A DNA stretch of 64,000 nt from Streptomyces sp. NBC_01754 (lineage in GTDB: Bacteria > Actinomycetota > Actinomycetes > Streptomycetales > Streptomycetaceae). The notes under the pieces are model-generated. The model worked only from the letters and a program-made list of their open reading frames with translations. It ran no database searches and was not told the DNA's origin. Of this stretch, positions 52,476 through 60,646 are shown in pieces; the first letter of the stretch is position 1; the number at the start of each line of letters is the position of its first letter. The DNA is taken from positions 3,596,001 through 3,660,000 of the forward strand of contig NZ_CP109132.1 of the NCBI RefSeq assembly GCF_035918015.1, written 5' to 3'. The position numbers and the translations under genes are program-made.

Positions 52476-53267
52476 TCAGCGGCGCGGGGCGAGTCCCAGG
52501 CGGCGGTCCTTGAGGGCGGGGAACTGCTCCCGAATGGTGGTGGTCCTCGCCGGGTCGAACTCCACGGTGAGTACTTCTTCGTCCGCCCCGGCCTCGGCGA
52601 GGACCTCACCCCAGGGGTCGACGACGATGCTGTGCCCCGCCTGCTGGATCCCCCCGTGCGTGCCGGCCGAGCCGACGGCCAGGACGTACGCCTGGTTCTC
52701 CACGGCCCGCGCCTTCGCCAGCAGCGTCCAGTGCGAGCGGCGGCGCTCGGGCCAGCTGGCGACGACGACGAGCGTCTCGGCCCCCGCGTCGGCCAGCCCC
52801 CGGAACAGCTCCGGGAAACGCAGGTCGTAGCAGGTGGCGAGGCCCATCACGGTCTCCGGCAGGGCGACCGAGACCAGCTCTTCGCCGGCGCCCATCATCA
52901 CGGCCTCGCCCTTGTCGAAGCCGAAGCGGTGGATCTTGCGGTAGGCGGCGGCCAGTTCGCCCTCCGGCGAGAAGACGAGCGAGGTGTTGTACAGCATGCC
53001 GTCCTCGGCCCGCTCGACGAACGAGCCCGCGTGCAGCCAGACACCGGCCTCGGCGGCGGCCTTCGCCATCACCTCGTACGTGGGGCCGCGCAGCGGTTCG
53101 GCCTCGGTCTCGAACTCGGTGTAGCTGAACGCGCCGACCGGCCACAGCTCGGGGAGGACGACCAGATCCGCGCCCCGCTGGGCGACGACCAGTGAAGCCG
53201 CGTGTTCCCTACGGGAATTGACCGACTCGTCCGGGTTTACAGCGATCTGGATGAGGGAGGCGTGCAC
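52476..53267 (-). CDS. nitrilase-superfamily amidase (carbon-nitrogen hydrolase)
   Basis: 263 aa. The Glu-Lys-Cys triad is visible: VVLPELWPVG near 36-45, YRKIHRFGFDKGE near 107-119 and ATCYDLRFPELFR near 143-155. The family hydrolyses amides, and close relatives include omega-amidase and Nit2-like enzymes that act on deaminated amides. The GTG at 53267 starts the gene with only a weak SD. It is convergent with the LURP-one gene across the parS palindrome. Confidence 0.93.
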   Translation of the reverse strand: MHASLIQIAVNPDESVNSRREHAASLVVAQRGADLVVLPELWPVGAFSYTEFETEAEPLRGPTYEVMAKAAAEAGVWLHAGSFVERAEDGMLYNTSLVFSPEGELAAAYRKIHRFGFDKGEAVMMGAGEELVSVALPETVMGLATCYDLRFPELFRGLADAGAETLVVVASWPERRRSHWTLLAKARAVENQAYVLAVGSAGTHGGIQQAGHSIVVDPWGEVLAEAGADEEVLTVEFDPARTTTIREQFPALKDRRLGLAPRR

Positions 53268-53457
53268 ACTACCACCGTCCTGGCAGGGGAGACGTCAGCA
53301 CCAGCCTACGATCGTCACACGAAAGCAATGCCGGGGTGCCTGCTCGCAGCGTAACTTAGCAAGCAAGCCACCCACGCAACCCGCCGTCAGTACCGGCCAG
53401 CCCGCCGGAACTACCTGCTCTTCAGCCCATGCACCGCAGAACCGCACGAGGGGTCCC

Positions 53458-54282
53458 GTGACTGTCCATCCCAGCCTCCAGACCTATACCGACGCCTGGA
53501 CCCACTCCATCGAGTCGATAGCCGAGCTGGTCAAGCCGCTCGTCGAGGGGGAGTGGAACCGACGTACGCCCTGCCCGGGCTGGTCGGTGCGGGACGTCAT
53601 CTCGCACATCATCGGCATGGAGTGCGAGCAGCTCGGTGACCCGCGTCCGATCCACTCGCTGCCGCGCGACCTCTACCACGTGCAGAACGACATCCAGCGC
53701 TACATGGAGATGCAGGTCGACGTCCGCCGCCACCACACGGCGCCGGAGATGACCTCGGAGCTGGAGTACACGCTCATCCGCCGTATGCGCCAGCTGCGCA
53801 ACGAGACGCGGGCGCCCGACACCATGGTGCGAGCCCCCCTCGGGACCGAGCAGACCCTGGAACTGGCACTGCACATGCGTGCCTTCGACGTCTGGGTCCA
53901 CGAGCAGGATCTGCGCACCGCCCTGGGGCAGCCGGGCAACCTGGACTCCCCCGGAGCGCTCGTCGCCCGCGACACCCTGCTGGCCGCACTGCCCGACGTC
54001 GTCGCCAAGAGTGCCGGCGCACCCCCGAATTCGGCCGTCGTCTTCGATGTGCACGGTCCGGTGGAGTTCCTGCGCACGGTCCGGGTCGACGGGGAGGGGC
54101 GCGGCTCGGTGGACGGCGCGCCGTCCCTGGGACCGGCGGCGACACTGGCGATGGACTGGGAGACGTACTACCGGCTGGCCTGCGGGCGGGTGCGGGCGCA
54201 GGCCGTCGAGGACCGGATCAAGATCGAGGGCGACCAGGACCTGGCCGCGGCGATCCTGCGCGACTTCGCCGTGACGCCGTAG
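53458..54282 (+). CDS. maleylpyruvate isomerase/DinB-like mycothiol-dependent family protein
   Basis: 274 aa. The N-terminal four-helix bundle has WNRRTPCPGWSVRDVISHIIGMECEQLG near residues 35-62, with the metal-binding His pattern, and MRAFDVWVHEQDLR near 139-152 supplies the later His. This is the mycothiol-dependent enzyme fold of actinobacteria. Isomerisation of maleylpyruvate is only one known reaction and should not be assumed here. The GTG at 53458 follows GAGGGG. Confidence 0.85.
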   Translation: MTVHPSLQTYTDAWTHSIESIAELVKPLVEGEWNRRTPCPGWSVRDVISHIIGMECEQLGDPRPIHSLPRDLYHVQNDIQRYMEMQVDVRRHHTAPEMTSELEYTLIRRMRQLRNETRAPDTMVRAPLGTEQTLELALHMRAFDVWVHEQDLRTALGQPGNLDSPGALVARDTLLAALPDVVAKSAGAPPNSAVVFDVHGPVEFLRTVRVDGEGRGSVDGAPSLGPAATLAMDWETYYRLACGRVRAQAVEDRIKIEGDQDLAAAILRDFAVTP

Positions 54283-54291
54283 TCCCCGGCA

Positions 54292-54353
54292 CGCCGGACG
54301 CCCGGCGCGGCCCCCGGCGCGGCCCTGCGCCGGGCCGCGCCGGGCGTCCGGCG
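54292..54353. terminator. 22-bp perfect hairpin between convergent genes
   Basis: The arms start CGCCGGACGCCCGG and end with the exact complement around an 18-nt loop. It lies 10 nt after the isomerase-like gene and 35 nt after the facing MFS gene. Confidence 0.85.
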
Positions 54354-54387
54354 GCCCCCCGCCGTCACACCCGTCCGCCCGGTCACC

Positions 54388-55695
54388 TCACGCGGGCACG
54401 TGGACGGCCTCGACCCGGCTCACCACGTGGTGGTCGCGTTCGCGCGCCGTGGCACGGGAGTGCAGCCGCAGTATCTGTGTGACCCCGATCGCCTCCAGGA
54501 CGAAGACCGAGGCGAAAGCGACGCGGTAGTTGTCCCCGGTCGCGTCCAGCAGGACACCGATCGCGAACAGCGTGGTCATCGAGGCGACGAAGCCGCCCAT
54601 GTTGACGATCCCGGACGCGGTGCCCTGACGCTCCGGCGGGTTGGCGGGCCGGCCGAAGTCGAAGCCGATCATCGAGGCCGGGCCGCAGGCGCCGAGCACC
54701 ACGCACAGGGTGACCAGCAGCCCGGTCGGCGCGTGGTCCCCGGGGTAGAAGATCGTGGTCGCCCAGAGCAGCGCCGTCACGGCCACCGTCCCGAGGGCGA
54801 GCGGCGCGCGTGCCGCGTGGTGCCGGGCGATGATCTGCCCGTAGACGAGCCCCACCATCATGTTGGAGAGCACCACCAGGGTGAGCAGCTCACCGGCGGT
54901 CCCCCGGCTCAGCCCCTGCGCCTCGACCAGGAACGGCATGCCCCACAACAGCAGGAAGACCATGCCGGGGAACTGGGTCGTGAAGTGGACCCACATCCCC
55001 AGCCGGGTGCCCGGCTCGCGCCAGGCCGCCGCGATCTGCTTCCGCACGAAGGCCGCTCCGGCGTGCTCGGCGGGCGGCGGCTCATGGCCCTCGGGGTGGT
55101 CCTTCAGGAAGAGCAGCATCACCACCAGCACGACCACCCCCGCCACCGAGCTGCCGACGAACGTGGTGGTCCAGCCGTAGCCGTGCAGGGCGCGGGCGAT
55201 GACGAGCGTCGAGACGAGGTTGCCCGCCATCCCGAAGAGCGCCGCGACCTGGCCGATCATGGGGCCACGACGGGCCGGGAACCACCGGGAGCCGAGCCGC
55301 AGGACGCTGATGAAGGTCATCGCGTCACCGCAGCCGAGCAGCGCGCGCGAGGCGAGGGCCATGCCGTACGAGGGGGAGAGCGCGAAGCCCAGCTGCCCCA
55401 GGGTGAAGAGCACGGCCCCGAGGACGAGGACCCTCTTGGTGCCGAGGCGGTCGACCATCAGGCCGACGGGTATCTGCATGCCCGCGTAGACGAGCAGTTG
55501 GAGGATCGAGAACGTCGACAGAGCCGAGGCGTTGACGTCGAACCGGTCTGCGGCGTCGAGCCCGGCGACCCCCAGGCTCGTACGGAAGATGATGGCGACG
55601 AAGTAGACGGCGACGCCGATGCCCCAGATCCAGACGGCACGCCGGCCGCCGGGCGGATCACCGGGCAACGCGAGGCCCGGAGCGGGGGACGTCAT
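54388..55695 (-). CDS. MFS transporter
   Basis: 435 aa with 12 predicted TM segments. IPVGLMVDRLGTKRVLVLGAV near 74-94 is the MFS motif A between TM2 and TM3, and the second half repeats the fold. It resembles the nitrate/oxalate and drug-type 12-TM families only in outline, so the substrate is not assignable. The ATG at 55695 overlaps the stop of the GntR gene (ATGA), so the pair is one operon and the GntR protein probably controls this exporter or importer. Confidence 0.9.
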   Translation of the reverse strand: MTSPAPGLALPGDPPGGRRAVWIWGIGVAVYFVAIIFRTSLGVAGLDAADRFDVNASALSTFSILQLLVYAGMQIPVGLMVDRLGTKRVLVLGAVLFTLGQLGFALSPSYGMALASRALLGCGDAMTFISVLRLGSRWFPARRGPMIGQVAALFGMAGNLVSTLVIARALHGYGWTTTFVGSSVAGVVVLVVMLLFLKDHPEGHEPPPAEHAGAAFVRKQIAAAWREPGTRLGMWVHFTTQFPGMVFLLLWGMPFLVEAQGLSRGTAGELLTLVVLSNMMVGLVYGQIIARHHAARAPLALGTVAVTALLWATTIFYPGDHAPTGLLVTLCVVLGACGPASMIGFDFGRPANPPERQGTASGIVNMGGFVASMTTLFAIGVLLDATGDNYRVAFASVFVLEAIGVTQILRLHSRATARERDHHVVSRVEAVHVPA

Positions 55696-56390
55696 CGGTC
55701 GTCACCCCGCACGAGCACCCTGACCCGGCTGACATGACGGCGTACGACCTGGGCGGCACCCTCCGCGTCACCGGCCCGGATGGCGTCCAGCAGCTCCCCG
55801 TGCTCGGTGATGTTGGCCGCGATCCTCCCCGGATGCGCCTCCATCACGGCGACGCCCATCCGCAACTGCCGGTCGCGGAGCTGGTCGTAGAGGCGCGAGA
55901 GGATCTCGTTGCCCGCGTGGCGCACGATCTCGGCGTGGAAGCATCGGTCCTTGACGGACACGGCGGCCAGGTCACCGGCGTCGGCGAGCTGCCGCTGCTC
56001 CTCCAGGAGCTGTTCGAGCCGGGCGATCAGCCGCGGGGAGGCCGGAACCGCCTTACGCGCCGCGAACTCCTCGACCAGCAGCCGGGTCTCCACGACGTCC
56101 GCGATCTCCTGCGCGGAGACGGCGAGCACCAGCGCGCCCTTCTTCGGGTAGAGCTTGATCAGCCCTTCGACCTCCAGCCGGAGCAGCGCCTCCCGGACGG
56201 GCGTACGCGAGACCCCGACGGCCTCCGCGAGGTCGCCCTCGGTGAGGAGCGTGCCGCCCTCGTAGCGGCGGTCCAGGACGGCTTCCTTGATGTGGGTGTA
56301 GACCCGCTCGGCGGCGGGCGGGCGTTTGACGGCGGCCGAAGGGACGGGGGTGGGCGAGGCGGGGGCGGGGGCGGGAGGCGCGGCAGGCAT
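55692..56390 (-). CDS. GntR-family regulator, FCD subfamily
   Basis: 232 aa. After an Ala/Pro-rich N-terminus (1-22) the winged HTH has ERVYTHIKEAVLDRRYEGG and LAEAVGVSRTPVREALLRLEVEGLI near residues 55-79. The FCD ligand domain has the metal-binding pattern with Asp and His (RCFHAEIVRHAGN near 148-160, ITEHGELLDAI). FadR-type FCD proteins sense organic acids. A TATGCT -10 lies 6 nt before the ATG, so the mRNA is probably leaderless, and a palindrome upstream is a likely operator. Confidence 0.92.
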   Translation of the reverse strand: MPAAPPAPAPASPTPVPSAAVKRPPAAERVYTHIKEAVLDRRYEGGTLLTEGDLAEAVGVSRTPVREALLRLEVEGLIKLYPKKGALVLAVSAQEIADVVETRLLVEEFAARKAVPASPRLIARLEQLLEEQRQLADAGDLAAVSVKDRCFHAEIVRHAGNEILSRLYDQLRDRQLRMGVAVMEAHPGRIAANITEHGELLDAIRAGDAEGAAQVVRRHVSRVRVLVRGDDR

Positions 56391-56408
56391 GCGCACAGCA
56401 TAGATACA

Positions 56409-56422
56409 ACATGCACGCATGT
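56409..56422. promoter_or_regulatory. GntR operator candidate ACATGC-AC-GCATGT
   Basis: A perfect 6-2-6 inverted repeat located 7-20 nt upstream of the -10 box of the GntR gene, overlapping where the -35 should be. This is suitable for autorepression of the GntR-MFS operon. Confidence 0.5.
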
Positions 56423-56513
56423 GGGACCCCGTCCGGAGTCTGGACCGCCGGTGGCTCCGGCACGACGGCCTTCGTCCTGCCCGGCGCAGCGCGGCGTGCG
56501 TAAGGTTGAGCGG

Positions 56514-57824
56514 GTGACAGGCCACGCCATCGAAGAGGTACGCCTCACCGCGTTCAAGAACTTCCACGGCGCAGCGCTCCCGCTGGCTCCCCTGACCGTC
56601 CTCATCGGACGCGACAGCAGTGGCAAGGCCCATGCCCTGGACGGCCTCGAAGTGCTCTCACGACTGGCACGTGGTGACGACATCAACGAGGCGATCGACA
56701 GTCGGCGCGGCGCGGCCGGCCCGGTACGCGGCAGGCTGAGCGGGTGCGTACCGCAGGGCTCGGACCGCTTCTCGCTCGGCTGCACGGTCAGTACGGAGTA
56801 CGGGCCCATCACGTTGGACGTGACGATCCAGGTGGGGCCGGAAGTCCAGATCGTCGAGGAACGGCTGACCGGACCCACCACGAGCGGCCCCCGCCCCCTT
56901 CTGGTGAGCGGGGAGCCGGCTCCGGACCGCGCGGACATCGACGCCTCATGGCACAACGGGAAGCGGGGCCGGAATCCCAGTGCCCCTTTCCGGAGCACCA
57001 GACTGCTCACTTCGCAGCTACCCTTGCGCGTCCCGGGCGACAGCGGAGGAGAGATCGACACCGTATGGGCGGCCAACGCCTTGCTGACCGCCCTGACCGG
57101 AGCCTTTCACCTCGACCCGGTGCCGCATCTGATGCGGCAGTACGTACAGGCCCGTGACTTCCGCCTCCGCAGAACGGCAGAGAACCTCTCCGCGACGATC
57201 GGCAACATCAAGCGCGACGCTCCGGAGACTTTCGCCGCCCTCGTCGACCTCCTCCGAAAACTGGCCGACCACGACATCGAGAGACTGGTCGTCACCAAGT
57301 CGGAGTTGGGTGACGTCGTGCTCGCCCTGGACGAGGGGCCTCTCGGACTCACCCACGCCCGCGAGATGAGCGACGGCATGCTCAGGTTCCTGGCCGTCAC
57401 CACCTCCCTGCTGACCGGCGGTGAGGGGCTGGACCTCGGCCCCGCGCCGGACGCCGGCTCCGAGCGCTCCCTCACCCTGGTCATCGAGGAGCTGGAGAAC
57501 GGCCTCCACCCGTCCCAGGCCACGGAGGTGCTGCGCCTGGTACGGGACGCAGCCGCCGAAGGCGCTACCCGGGTCCTGATCACCACCCACAGCCCCGCCC
57601 TGCTCTCCGCCTTGAGCGGTGACGACCACCAAGGGGTCATCGTCTGTTCGCGGGACCGCTCGACCGGATCCAGCCTCCTGACCCGGCTCACCGAACTCGA
57701 CGGCTACGCCTCGGCCATGGGCTCCGGGCCGCTGGGGGACGTGGTGACCCACGGCAGACTGGTCCGGGAGGGCCGTGGCGAGCGGGACTACTCGGAGTTC
57801 GACCGGCTTCTCGGGGTGGGGTGA
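56514..57824 (+). CDS. solo AAA ATPase (AAA_21/OLD-like) with atypical Walker A
   Basis: 436 aa. IEEVRLTAFKNFHGAALPLAPLTVLIG begins like SMC/RecF/OLD-type ATPases. Walker A is GRDSSGKA (residues 32-39), where Ser/Thr after the Lys is replaced by Ala. The signature segment is EMSDGMLRFLAV, Walker B is LTLVIEELENGLHPS near 321-335 and the H-loop is VLITTHSPALLSAL. No TOPRIM or nuclease domain follows, and no partner gene is adjacent. Relatives act in phage defence or repair, but a solo protein cannot be assigned. A TAAGGT -10 lies 7 nt before the GTG, so it is probably leaderless. Confidence 0.83.
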   Translation: MTGHAIEEVRLTAFKNFHGAALPLAPLTVLIGRDSSGKAHALDGLEVLSRLARGDDINEAIDSRRGAAGPVRGRLSGCVPQGSDRFSLGCTVSTEYGPITLDVTIQVGPEVQIVEERLTGPTTSGPRPLLVSGEPAPDRADIDASWHNGKRGRNPSAPFRSTRLLTSQLPLRVPGDSGGEIDTVWAANALLTALTGAFHLDPVPHLMRQYVQARDFRLRRTAENLSATIGNIKRDAPETFAALVDLLRKLADHDIERLVVTKSELGDVVLALDEGPLGLTHAREMSDGMLRFLAVTTSLLTGGEGLDLGPAPDAGSERSLTLVIEELENGLHPSQATEVLRLVRDAAAEGATRVLITTHSPALLSALSGDDHQGVIVCSRDRSTGSSLLTRLTELDGYASAMGSGPLGDVVTHGRLVREGRGERDYSEFDRLLGVG

Positions 57825-58085
57825 ACGGGCGCTCGGGGACGGGCCCTGGTCACGGTCACCAAGGGCACGGCTTCCTGGGCGCTCAACGAAGTGGAAGGGA
57901 CAGCGCCCGTCTGCGGGCCCAGTTGGGCGCCTGTAGTACCGACCGACGTGCCTTCCGACAACGGATCTGACGGGGTGCACGGCCGCGCACCCTCACGTTC
58001 ACCCGACCGGGTGTACAGCCCCCGGCCTCCCTCATGAGTCTCACCACTGAGCGGGCACCGCCTTCACGGTTCGCCCGGCCGAGAC

Positions 58086-59000
58086 ATGGGAGCGTTGACC
58101 TTGATACACGGCATTACGGGCGCACGTCGCGCATCTGTCGCGACCGTGATCGCCCTGACCACGGGCGCCCTCCTCGCGAGCGGGGCGCTCGCCTCCGGGG
58201 CCCGGGCCGCCGCCCCGCCGACGCCCTCGATCACCGCCAAGGGCGGATTCGTGATGAACAACGGCACCGGGAAGGCCCTGTACAGCAAGGCCGCCGACAC
58301 CCGGCGCCCCACGGGTTCCACCACCAAGATCATGACCGCAAGGGTGGTGCTCGCCCAGAAGAACCTGAATCTGGACTCCAAGGTCACGATCCAGAAGGCG
58401 TACAGCGACTACATCGTCTCCAACACGGCCTCGTCTGCCCGGCTCATCGTCGGTGACAAGGTGACGGTCCGCCAGCTGCTGTACGGCCTCATGCTGCCGT
58501 CCGGCTGCGACGCCGCTTACGCCCTCGCCGACAAGTTCGGCTCCGGCAACACCCGCGCGGCCCGGGTGAAGTCGTTCATCGGCAAGATGAACTCCAGCGC
58601 CAAGAGCCTCGGCCTGAAGAACACGCACTTCGACTCGTTCGACGGCATCGGCAGCGGCAAGAACTACTCGACGCCCCGCGACCTGACGAAGCTCGCGAGC
58701 AACGCGATGAAGAACTCGACGTTCCGCACGATCGTGAAGACGAAGTCGACCAAGCAGAAGGTCACGACCAAGAGCGGCGGCTACCGCTACATGGAGTGGG
58801 CCAACACCAACCCGCTGCTGGGCGGTTACAGCGGCGCGATCGGTGTGAAGACCGGCTCGGGGCCGACCGCGAAGTACTGCCTGGTCTTCGCCGCGACCCG
58901 GAAGGGCAAGACGGTGATCGGGACGGTGCTGACGTCGTCCTCGGCGAGCTCCCGGACCTCCGACGCGAAGAAGTTGCTGGACTACGGGTTCAAGAAGTAG
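58086..59000 (+). CDS. K15-type DD-transpeptidase/D-Ala-D-Ala carboxypeptidase (low-mass PBP)
   Basis: 304 aa with a signal peptide (hydrophobic about 16-40, cleavage near AAA-PPTPS). Active-site motifs are S78-T-T-K81, S139-G-C141 and K255-T-G257. The SGC in place of the usual SxN, and long identical-looking stretches (TRRPTGSTTKIMTA, LLYGLMLPSGCDAAYALAD, YCLVFAATRKGKTVIGTVL), match the Streptomyces K15 DD-transpeptidase as I remember it. It acts on peptidoglycan outside the membrane. The ATG at 58086 is used. TTG codons at 58098/58104 are alternatives. Confidence 0.95.
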   Translation: MGALTLIHGITGARRASVATVIALTTGALLASGALASGARAAAPPTPSITAKGGFVMNNGTGKALYSKAADTRRPTGSTTKIMTARVVLAQKNLNLDSKVTIQKAYSDYIVSNTASSARLIVGDKVTVRQLLYGLMLPSGCDAAYALADKFGSGNTRAARVKSFIGKMNSSAKSLGLKNTHFDSFDGIGSGKNYSTPRDLTKLASNAMKNSTFRTIVKTKSTKQKVTTKSGGYRYMEWANTNPLLGGYSGAIGVKTGSGPTAKYCLVFAATRKGKTVIGTVLTSSSASSRTSDAKKLLDYGFKK

Positions 59001-59014
59001 CCGCGCTGCGGTGT

Positions 59015-59059
59015 GGCGAAGGGGCCCGGCCCGCGTGATGCGGGCCGGACCCCTTCGCC
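59015..59059. terminator. 20-bp hairpin (one mismatch) between convergent genes
   Basis: GGCGAAGGGGCCCGGCCCGC pairs with GCGGGCCGGACCCCTTCGCC around GTGAT. It lies between the DD-transpeptidase and the leftward DUF397 gene. Confidence 0.85.
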
Positions 59060-59066
59060 GTATGCG

Positions 59067-59249
59067 CTACGGCTGCCGGCGCAGCTCCGCTGTGAAGGCG
59101 TCCCAGGCGGCGGGCGCGACGGTGACGACAGGCCCTTCGGCCCGCTTGGAGTCGCGGAGGGCGACGGTATGGGGGAGGTTGCGGGCGACCTCGACGCAGT
59201 CCTTTTCCAGGGTGCTGTAGGACGCTTTGACGAATCGGAACGGCTTCAC
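59067..59249 (-). CDS. DUF397 protein, copy 2
   Basis: 60 aa. FVKASYSTLEKDCVEVARNL and TVALRDSKRAEGPVVTVAPAAWDAFTAEL are the DUF397 core. These small proteins accompany WhiJ/AbaA-type XRE regulators in Streptomyces. It differs from the copy at 59335 at many positions, so it is an old duplication or separate acquisition. The GTG at 59249 follows GGGAG. Confidence 0.9.
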   Translation of the reverse strand: MKPFRFVKASYSTLEKDCVEVARNLPHTVALRDSKRAEGPVVTVAPAAWDAFTAELRRQP

Positions 59250-59334
59250 TCGTTCACTCCCTTGGCGATGTCTTTGGGCACAACGACCGCGTGTACGAGA
59301 TCAAACATCGACGTGGTAAACCGATGCGTCGACT

Positions 59335-59514
59335 CTACGGCTGCCGCACGTGAGCCAGGAAGAGCGCCCAGGGAGCGGAGGCCACCATGAAGACAGGGCC
59401 TTCAGACTGTTTGGAGTCACGCACGGCCACGAGATGAGGGATGTTTCGAGCAACCTCGACGCACTCGCCGTTCGGCTCGCTGTAGCTCGACTTCTCGAAG
59501 TGGAATTCGCTCAC
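59335..59514 (-). CDS. DUF397 protein, copy 1
   Basis: 59 aa, FEKSSYSEPNGECVEVARNI and LVAVRDSKQSEGPVFMVASAPW. The GTG at 59514 overlaps the stop of the XRE gene (GTGA), so the two are translated together. In WhiJ-like loci the small protein is thought to act with the XRE regulator, possibly as an antagonist. A longer in-frame start at 59583 is rejected because it would lie inside the XRE gene. Confidence 0.92.
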   Translation of the reverse strand: MSEFHFEKSSYSEPNGECVEVARNIPHLVAVRDSKQSEGPVFMVASAPWALFLAHVRQP

Positions 59515-60398
59515 TCGTTCATCCCCTTGGCAATGCTCTCCACGAACCGCAACGAGTCGTACGGTGAGAGACTTGTGGCGCACGTACGCGCGAACAACTC
59601 AGTGTAGGCTGCGCTCTCTTCGGCGCCCTCAACCCAGTTGGTGGAGCGCAGACCATCCATGTGCACCACGTCCACCGCGCCTTCCTCCGCGAACGAGAGG
59701 ATGTTGAAGGGCCCGCCACCGCAGGAATGCACCCCGGCTCGAAAGGGGAGCACCTGCACATCAATGTTCGGTGCTTCCATCAGCTCACGCAGATGGTGAA
59801 GCTGCTGCCGCATAGCCTGGGGACCGCCGATCATCTGGCGCAACGCCGCTTCCCAGATCACCGCGTGCACGCGTAGCGGGTTGTCGCCGTGCAACCGCTG
59901 CTGGCGCCGCGAGCGCACGTCGACAAGACGCTCGATTTCCTCGATCCGGTCGGGCGAGACGGCTGCCACCGCAAGCGCCCTCATGTACTCGGGTGTCTGG
60001 AACAGCCCTGGAATCAAGGCGAGCTGCCAGGTCCGCAGCCGTAGAGCGACATCTTCCATCGCGATGTACTCACGCAGGCTCCCTGGTGTGAGCGAGGTGA
60101 CCCACCACCCCTTCGCCTTGCGCCGCTCTCGGTCCAGCTTGGCCAGCCGGAGCAGGCTTTCCAGGGTCCCCGGGGCATCGACCCCGTACAACTGGCAGAG
60201 CGCGATGACATCGGGATCCCGGAACGGAACCCACCCACGCTCCATCTTCGCCACTTTCGCCGCTTGAGCGCTGAGGACTTCCGCGGCCTGCGTCTGATTC
60301 AGACCCGCAGCTTCCCGGAAGCCCAGCAGTTGGTTGCCCAACTGGCGGGCCAGCACCGTAGATACACGGTTCCCCATGTCCGCACGCGCCTTCGGCAC
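59511..60398 (-). CDS. WhiJ-type XRE regulator (HTH + DUF5753)
   Basis: 295 aa. The N-terminal HTH (about 18-75) has LLGFREAAGLNQTQAAEVLSAQAAKVAKMERG. The C-terminal DUF5753 domain includes LIPGLFQTPEYMRAL near 130-144, VHAVIWEAALRQMIGG and NIDVQVLPFRAG. The GTG at 60398 has an ideal SD (AGGAGG, 8 nt). With two DUF397 genes downstream and a divergent RsbW-like ATPase gene it forms a classical WhiJ-like developmental locus. Confidence 0.94.
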   Translation of the reverse strand: MPKARADMGNRVSTVLARQLGNQLLGFREAAGLNQTQAAEVLSAQAAKVAKMERGWVPFRDPDVIALCQLYGVDAPGTLESLLRLAKLDRERRKAKGWWVTSLTPGSLREYIAMEDVALRLRTWQLALIPGLFQTPEYMRALAVAAVSPDRIEEIERLVDVRSRRQQRLHGDNPLRVHAVIWEAALRQMIGGPQAMRQQLHHLRELMEAPNIDVQVLPFRAGVHSCGGGPFNILSFAEEGAVDVVHMDGLRSTNWVEGAEESAAYTELFARTCATSLSPYDSLRFVESIAKGMNE

Positions 60399-60646
60399 CG
60401 TTCACACCTCCTGTTGTCGGAGACAGTCTGCAAGCCCCGGATCACCGGCCACAATCACCCGCTCGGGGATAATTATCGCCAGGATATTGTGCGCCCATCG
60501 GGACGCGGCTACGTTCGGTACCGAGCCGCTCGCACAGCGGAACCGCCCGGCGGAAGTGCACCGCCCTGCCCTGCTCCGGGCCGCCCCGGCCCCGCACCGC
60601 AGGTACCGGCATCGCCACCGCCCGTACCCCACGGAGGCACGCGTCC

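Noticed and set aside
50951..52609. Upstream extension of the methyltransferase frame to 52.6 kb
   Set aside because: The extended frame runs antisense through the XRE remnant, the LURP-one gene and parS. The methyltransferase fold starts only at about 50.9 kb.
56514..57824. Known anti-phage system built on the AAA ATPase
   Set aside because: No nuclease, TOPRIM, reverse transcriptase or toxin gene is adjacent. The neighbours are a GntR-MFS operon and a DD-transpeptidase.
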